A program made the translations under genes and the position numbers. A DNA stretch of 5,545 nt from CAYXZQ01 sp964469935. GTDB taxonomy: Archaea; Nanobdellota; Nanobdellia; Woesearchaeales; DSVV01. Numbering within the stretch: the stretch's first letter is position 1; every line of letters begins with the position of its first letter. The stretch is taken from assembly GCA_964469935.1 (NCBI GenBank), contig CAYXZQ010000058.1, positions 1 through 5,545 of the forward strand, read 5' to 3'. A model generated the notes under the pieces. It made no database searches, was not told the origin of the DNA, and saw only the letters and a program-made list of their open reading frames with translations. Shown here in pieces: positions 4,699-5,545 of this stretch.

Positions 4699-5325
4699 TT
4701 ATCTTGAAGATATTATCCTTCCGAGCTCGCGCAGGGAATCTATCTTCGCATCAGGCTTCAGGTCGTGCTTGTACTCCTTCCTGTCTATGAGTATCGAGAA
4801 GATGCCCGCGTTCTTTGCTGTCAGGATGTCCTCGTCGGAATTGCCTACGTAGATAGTCTCCTCCTTCTTTGTGCCGAGGAGCCTGAGGCATTCCAGCGCT
4901 CCGTCAGGATGCGGCTTGCCCTTAATATCCGTGAATGTATGGACATTGACGACTATGTCGAATTCAGCATCCACAAGCTTCAGCTTCTTCTTCGAGACCT
5001 CCCTTGTCGAGCCTGTGAGCACCGCAAGCCTGATTCCATTCTCCCTGAGCTTCCTTATGTATCCTGCATCATCGAATGCAAGGGTGTGGGCAAGCTCCTT
5101 CTCATGGGTGTTCTGCTCCAGGTAAGCTTTCCAGAATCTTCTCACGTCAACACCCCATTTCTCCACCATCAAATCCCGGGAATGCATGAACCAGAACTCG
5201 TCAAGCTCCTCGACAGGGACCGACTTGCCGAACCTCTCAAGGATGCCTTTCATGAGGTTCCTTCGGTATCTCGTGTCGGTATGGACCAGGGTGCCGTCGA
5301 GGTCGAATATTGCTGCCTTTATCAT
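4699..5325 (-). CDS. HAD-superfamily hydrolase (phosphoglycolate phosphatase-like), 208 aa
   Basis: A cytosolic phosphatase of the haloacid dehalogenase superfamily. Motif I is FDLDGTL (7-13), with D8 the expected nucleophile and D10 the acid/base. Motif II is the threonine in A-V-L-T-G-S (T104). Motif III is the lysine in K-G-K-P-H-P (K137). Motif IV is V-G-N-S-D-E-D (160-166), with D164 and/or D166 as Mg2+ ligands; N162 replaces the aspartate of the commoner V-G-D-S. The helical region at about 17-85 is a C1-type cap, as in the Gph/PGMB group. The full length is normal. Substrate cannot be read from the sequence; phosphoglycolate or another small phosphate ester is a family-based guess. The ATG overlaps the TGA of leuS (ATGA), with no separate promoter, so it is cotranscribed and probably translationally coupled. 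Confidence 0.93.
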   Translation of the reverse strand: MIKAAIFDLDGTLVHTDTRYRRNLMKGILERFGKSVPVEELDEFWFMHSRDLMVEKWGVDVRRFWKAYLEQNTHEKELAHTLAFDDAGYIRKLRENGIRLAVLTGSTREVSKKKLKLVDAEFDIVVNVHTFTDIKGKPHPDGALECLRLLGTKKEETIYVGNSDEDILTAKNAGIFSILIDRKEYKHDLKPDAKIDSLRELGRIISSR

Positions 5326-5545
5326 TCTAGAAGTATTGCAGGCTTTCCAGGCATCGCCTGCAGGGCTTTGGGCTCATCGCTCTTCTCTGCAGGTATTATC
5401 TCGACCCTGTTGAACTCCTCTTCAAGGACCTTTCTTGCCACTTCCAGGGCCTTTATCTCAGTGTTCTGGGAAAGGATAGTCTCAGGGATCTTGGAGCTGT
5501 CTTTTACCAGGGACGGGACCATCTTCGTTACGTCCTTGCCGTACG
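5322..5545 (-). CDS. leuS: Leucyl-tRNA synthetase, C-terminal fragment (5' part outside the window)
   Basis: Seventy-three C-terminal residues are visible; the frame stays open to the window edge, so the ATG at 5522 is internal. The fragment reads Y-G-K-D-V-T-K-M-V-P-S-L-V, then a helix (I-K-A-L-E-V-A-R-K-V-L-E-E-E-F), a V-E-I-I strand, and a tail S-D-E-P-K-A-L-Q-A-M-P-G-K-P-A-I-L-L-E. Archaeal/eukaryotic-type LeuRS proteins end in just this way (K-A-x-x-A-x-P-G-[KR]-P-A-I-Y-x-E); the tail belongs to the C-terminal domain that contacts tRNA-Leu. The usual Tyr of P-A-I-Y is Leu here. The catalytic core is not in the window, so identification rests on the tail alone. Confidence 0.8.
   Translation of the reverse strand, partial: YGKDVTKMVPSLVKDSSKIPETILSQNTEIKALEVARKVLEEEFNRVEIIPAEKSDEPKALQAMPGKPAILLE

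Noticed and set aside
4435..4707. 90-codon plus-strand open frame in the apparent intergenic region
   Set aside because: It begins inside the SRP RNA and crosses its terminator; the paired RNA helices explain the sequence better than a protein.
1..5545. CRISPR array, insertion sequence, tRNA or attachment site
   Set aside because: No regularly spaced repeats, transposase or integrase motifs, terminal inverted repeats or cloverleaf were found on either strand by eye.

Overview
The window reads as chromosomal DNA of an archaeon, most likely from the DPANN radiation. Several independent signs agree. There is an archaeal-type 7S (SRP) RNA with both Alu and S domains. TATA-like boxes sit about 26 nt upstream of start codons, as in leaderless archaeal transcripts. 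Internal operon genes have GGTG-type Shine-Dalgarno sites. The C-terminal end of a LeuRS carries an archaeal-style tail, and AGG/ATA codons are frequent. The phylum assignment is inference; no taxonomic marker gene is complete here.

Left part (about 1-3451, all on the minus strand, read right to left): a compact operon of seven genes with gaps of 1-45 nt or short overlaps. Each product has one N-terminal membrane segment behind a short basic head, usually M-x-[KR]-[RK]-G, and the five larger ones have a presumably extracytoplasmic, often cysteine-rich domain. In order of transcription they are a 36-aa microprotein, a 261-aa protein (TTG start), a 48-aa microprotein, a 239-aa protein whose anchor resembles the 48-aa one, a 107-aa protein with a thrombospondin-type-3-like calcium site, a 208-aa cysteine-rich protein, and a protein of at least 220 aa that leaves the window and may carry a degenerate amidase-like fold. 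None has a recognisable active site. The set looks like an undescribed cell-surface or secretion assembly. The main promoter is at 3473-3481, and a second one at 682-697 can separately drive the last gene.

Middle (3452-4292): a 100-bp divergent promoter region, then a plus-strand gene for a secreted protein of alternating amphipathic strands that ends in phenylalanine. It looks like a small membrane beta-barrel, which would be unexpected in an archaeon with one membrane.

Right part (4293-5545): a 65-bp spacer with a promoter leads into the SRP RNA gene (about 4358-4668), which ends in a T8 tract. Facing it on the minus strand are the 3' end of leuS and, overlapping it by 4 nt, a HAD-family phosphatase gene. 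The SRP RNA is the targeting RNA for exported and membrane proteins such as those encoded to its left, but their proximity need not imply a functional link.
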